Of a stretch of DNA of 64,000 bases, positions 61,396 through 64,000 are shown piece after piece. The notes below the pieces were generated by a model. The model searched no databases, was not told where the DNA came from, and saw nothing but the letters and a program-made list of their open reading frames with translations. The position numbers were made by a program, and so were the translations under genes. Within the stretch, counting starts at the first letter, position 1. Each line of letters starts with the position of its first letter. The DNA is from Bactrocera neohumeralis (lineage: Eukaryota; Arthropoda; Insecta; Diptera; Tephritidae): assembly GCF_024586455.1 (NCBI RefSeq), contig NC_065923.1:5769501-5833500 (forward strand), in the 5' to 3' direction.

Positions 61396-61860
61396 ATTCT
61401 CTTATGGCTCAAACAGCTCACGACTTCCGGTCTTAGACCAAGTATCCTGTGGGTAGTCAAAGAACATCCGAGGCATGAACAATGACAATATCTGATTAGT
61501 CAACGTTAATAGTTCCGATAGAAAGGTTCTGCGAAAGATTTATGGTCCTTTGCGCATTGGCTATGGCGAATATCACATTCGATGGAGCGATGAGCTGTAT
61601 GAGATATACGACGACATTGACATAGTTCAGCGAATCAAGAGACAGCGGCTGCGTTGGCTAGGTCATGTCGTACGTATGGACGAAAACACTCCAACTCCGG
61701 GGGAAGCAGAGGATGAGGAAGACCTCCACTCCGTTGGAAAGAACAGGTGGAGAAGGACCTGCCTTCGCTTGGAATCTCCAATTGGCGCCACCTTACGAAA
61801 AGAAGAAACGACTAGCGCGCTGTAGTTAACTCGGCTATAATCGCCTAAGCGGTGTCTATA
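61396..61860 (+). mobile_element. Non-LTR retrotransposon, 5' head fused to 3' tail
   Basis: 61415-61475 carries the head block (agctcacgacttccggt, then ccaagtatcctgtgggta) also found at 21362-21410. From 61527 the frame reads VLRKIYGPLRIGYGEYHIRW, SDELYEIYDDIDIVQRIK, RQRLRWLGHVVRMDENTPTP and a WRR-type end. That is the 3' end of the element at 5650-7240 and here its best-preserved copy. All of the reverse transcriptase core is missing between the two. Confidence 0.8.
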
Positions 61861-61899
61861 TGTGGCAGATTTGGTGGTCTCTAGTAGCTGGTTCAACAA

Positions 61900-62470
61900 C
61901 CGGAGACACATCATATGCCGTTTGATCAAATTTGACCCGGACTGACGAAAGAACTTCCTGCATTTTAATACACATGTTATTTAAGCTTCTGGATAAATAG
62001 AAGCATCCTTAATCTTAATTTAACATACACTTCTTATAGGCTTCGGCTGGGATGATCTTCAATATTTTCAGCGAATTTTCGTTTTTTCATCAATTTGTTT
62101 TTGAGCGCCATTCGCTGAATTGTTGAATAGTTTCGATCATATCTTATCGATCATATTTATAAACCTCCTTATGGTCACAGGTAAAGATGCCTTTGATGAA
62201 TGTACAGTCTTCAGCTACTTTTGCGACCTCTGCTCGAGGTAGTTTCAGGTATGTTTGGACAAGTCAAGCACGTTTCATACCATACCAAAACATTAATCAA
62301 AATGTGTTGATCCGATCCATAAGAGATGTTGAGATCCTCTGCTATTTGTCGCACCAATGAAGGAAAAATTTTGTACCGATTCGGTTTGCTTGCGCAGTTT
62401 ACATTGACCATTCCCGGTTAAATTTGACCAAATAGGACTAGATTGAGTATGTGATAAAGGTGGGCTTCCA
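61900..62470 (-). mobile_element. Mariner remnant, minus strand
   Basis: The minus strand reads VRQIAEDLNISYGSDQHILI and NVLVWYETC (second helix-turn-helix of a mariner), then AEDCTFIKGIF, YKYDR, QQFSEWRSKT and, after an internal loss, LKIIPAEAYKKCM. The catalytic core is gone. Both flanks (near 61935 and 62410) contain related copies of aaatttgac motifs that may be worn terminal repeats. Confidence 0.7.
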
Positions 62471-62479
62471 GCGAAATTG

Positions 62480-64000
62480 AATTCAAATTCTAAAAGTAAA
62501 TATTTACAAATAGAAGAAACTTTATTGTTATCTCGAGCACTAAGCCCTAAAATTTCGTCTCCATAGATTATCTCGGCAAGGGTCGGTGATATTCTTGTCA
62601 TATTGCTTACCGTTTACGCAAACCGGTTGAAAAGTTATCTGCAGATCACACTTAGAATGCCAATTATTATATAGCATACATACATATATGAAGCATGGGA
62701 TATGCTCCTCAGGGGATCGAGAGAGTCGTAAGCAGAAGGCAGTGCATTGTCTCCACATATAATAAAAACCCCACACGCCCCCCTTGCATTAAGAGCTTAC
62801 TCATCATGTAATGATTTGTTGTTATTGTTGTAAATATTTTGTTATTGTCTGTGGTGTTGCACACACATACCTTTCTACGAGTATGTTGTGAGCTGCGTGC
62901 GCGCCACAGCCGGCTCACACGTATGTGTGTGTATGTGTTGTTGCTATTTTCGTAATGCTTCAACTTTACTAAACACACATTTACTAAAAATAAGAAGCAA
63001 CCGTGTTTTCCTTACACTCGATTTGAATAAAATTTATGTTGTAAGCTATTTTTAGTCGCTCGAGAGCGGACATACGCGTAGACAATAAACAGCGGCGAAG
63101 CGAAGTCAAAATAAAACAGACAAAATGTGCAAATGGAAAAGAAAAGCCAAACAACAACAACAGCAGTAACAACATTGCGAAAACTGCCGCTTTCGAAAAT
63201 CAGATTTTCACATTTTCGAAATGAGGAGTCTTCTGCCCGCCTTCAGAGCGCGGCGCATTGTCACCGCTATGTCGCGTTCGCGCACCGCGTTTCGCAGACG
63301 TCCGCCGGCTGCCATCAAGTACGCGTAGGTACATACATATTTAAAAATACGAAATTCAAATAAAAGTAGTGGATAGACACTTTTACACACACTAGAAATT
63401 ATTTTTAAAGTACGCGTGATTCGCGATTCGGCAGCGACGTGGCCGGGTGATCTTTGCGAGGACTACGAAGTCGAAATTGCATAGGACTGTGTGAGGGGCT
63501 CGATACTAGTGGTGGCTAACATACATGCGCACGTACATTTGCACATTCAGAGACACAGTAGATGTGCGCTGGGTAGAGATGAGCACACAACTTTGGCTTG
63601 CTGGCCGACTGACTAGCTGGCTGGCTCGTGGTAGACTCTGGCAGCGGTAGGTGCGCCGTTTGGGTGTTAGTTGGCGTGTTCAGTTGAGAACGGCGGTCGT
63701 TTCGGCAAAGTAACGCGAAAATCGAAAAATATTTTCCTGATCGGCGTGCAAAAATATGGATAACCAAAATTACATTTTGTGCCATAAAAATTTGAGCATA
63801 TTTTCCGGTTGAACAAGTAAAAAATACCGCCCACCAGCTAAGCAAGTGGTGAGCCTCAAAAACGGCCGAGAAAACGTTCAGCAGAGTATTTTTGTTTGTT
63901 TTCTGAAAAATTGTGAGTTTTAATGAAGTCTCGTGTCAGTTGGAAATATTGAGTTTCCGAAAATCAGATTTAATCAACGAAATCGTACTCGTTTACGCGC
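62480..64000. other. Window end, possible promoter/5' leader, no gene seen
   Basis: After AT-rich DNA the composition becomes less AT-rich from about 63050. Frames are short and overlap on both strands (63127-63363 +, 63208-63390 -, 63516-63845 -). Such a shift at the edge often marks a promoter or 5' leader of a gene lying outside, but I can name no element. Confidence 0.35.

Overview
This window comes from a higher fly, most likely a tephritid fruit fly. The genes have short introns with GT-AG junctions. The clearly recognisable proteins are dipteran orthologues of conserved eukaryotic proteins. The spaces between genes are AT-rich and full of decayed Tc1/mariner and non-LTR elements of types common in tephritid genomes. 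The species call is an inference; no marker gene fixes it. There are no rRNA genes, CRISPR arrays or bacterial features, and I recognised no tRNA.

Layout. 0-13.8 kb: no gene I can support; a mariner remnant (2.25-3.0 kb), a dead non-LTR reverse transcriptase (5.65-7.24 kb), a dispersed repeat with a nested MITE (7.77-8.5 kb), a DDE transposon remnant (9.79-10.7 kb) and another retroelement fragment (11.8-12.6 kb). 13.8-16.4 kb: a six-exon gene for a two-pass membrane protein of TMEM200 type (+). 18-18.8 kb: a second copy of the DDE element and of the MITE, both in the opposite orientation to the first copies. 21.7-24.9 kb: one very long exon (-) coding a 1073-residue Ser/Asn/Lys-rich disordered protein I do not recognise. 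26.8-30.1 kb: a two-exon gene (-) for a 206-residue protein with an N-terminal Gly-Cys acylation signature; mariner debris lies in its intron and upstream of it.

36.9-48.05 kb is a compact four-gene island: Pex23/TECPR1 (+, 8 exons, 1363 aa), PDCD5 (+, 3 exons, 135 aa), TMX3 (-, 3 exons, 442 aa) and UTP4/cirhin (+, 4 exons, 718 aa). I worked out all junctions by matching GT/AG sites and codon phase across exons. TMX3 and UTP4 are divergent across about 630 bp; PDCD5 and TMX3 are convergent. These genes serve autophagy/lysosome repair, apoptosis and chaperone-related roles, ER thiol chemistry and ribosome biogenesis. They look like a housekeeping block, not a pathway.

48-64 kb: no complete gene. 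It holds one candidate short 5' exon (50.4 kb), several mariner remnants (52.0, 53.7-54.2, 57.4, 58.1, 61.9-62.5 kb), CAA/GTT-rich low-complexity DNA (59-60 kb) and non-LTR fragments (60.9 and 61.4-61.9 kb). The last kilobase is less AT-rich and could be promoter or 5' leader of a gene outside the window.

The most interesting observation is that the Pex23/TECPR1 protein carries a galectin-type carbohydrate-recognition domain between its PH domain and its second dysferlin domain, with all seven canonical sugar-contacting residues present. That would place a glycan sensor inside a protein family tied to ATG8 conjugation on damaged lysosomes.
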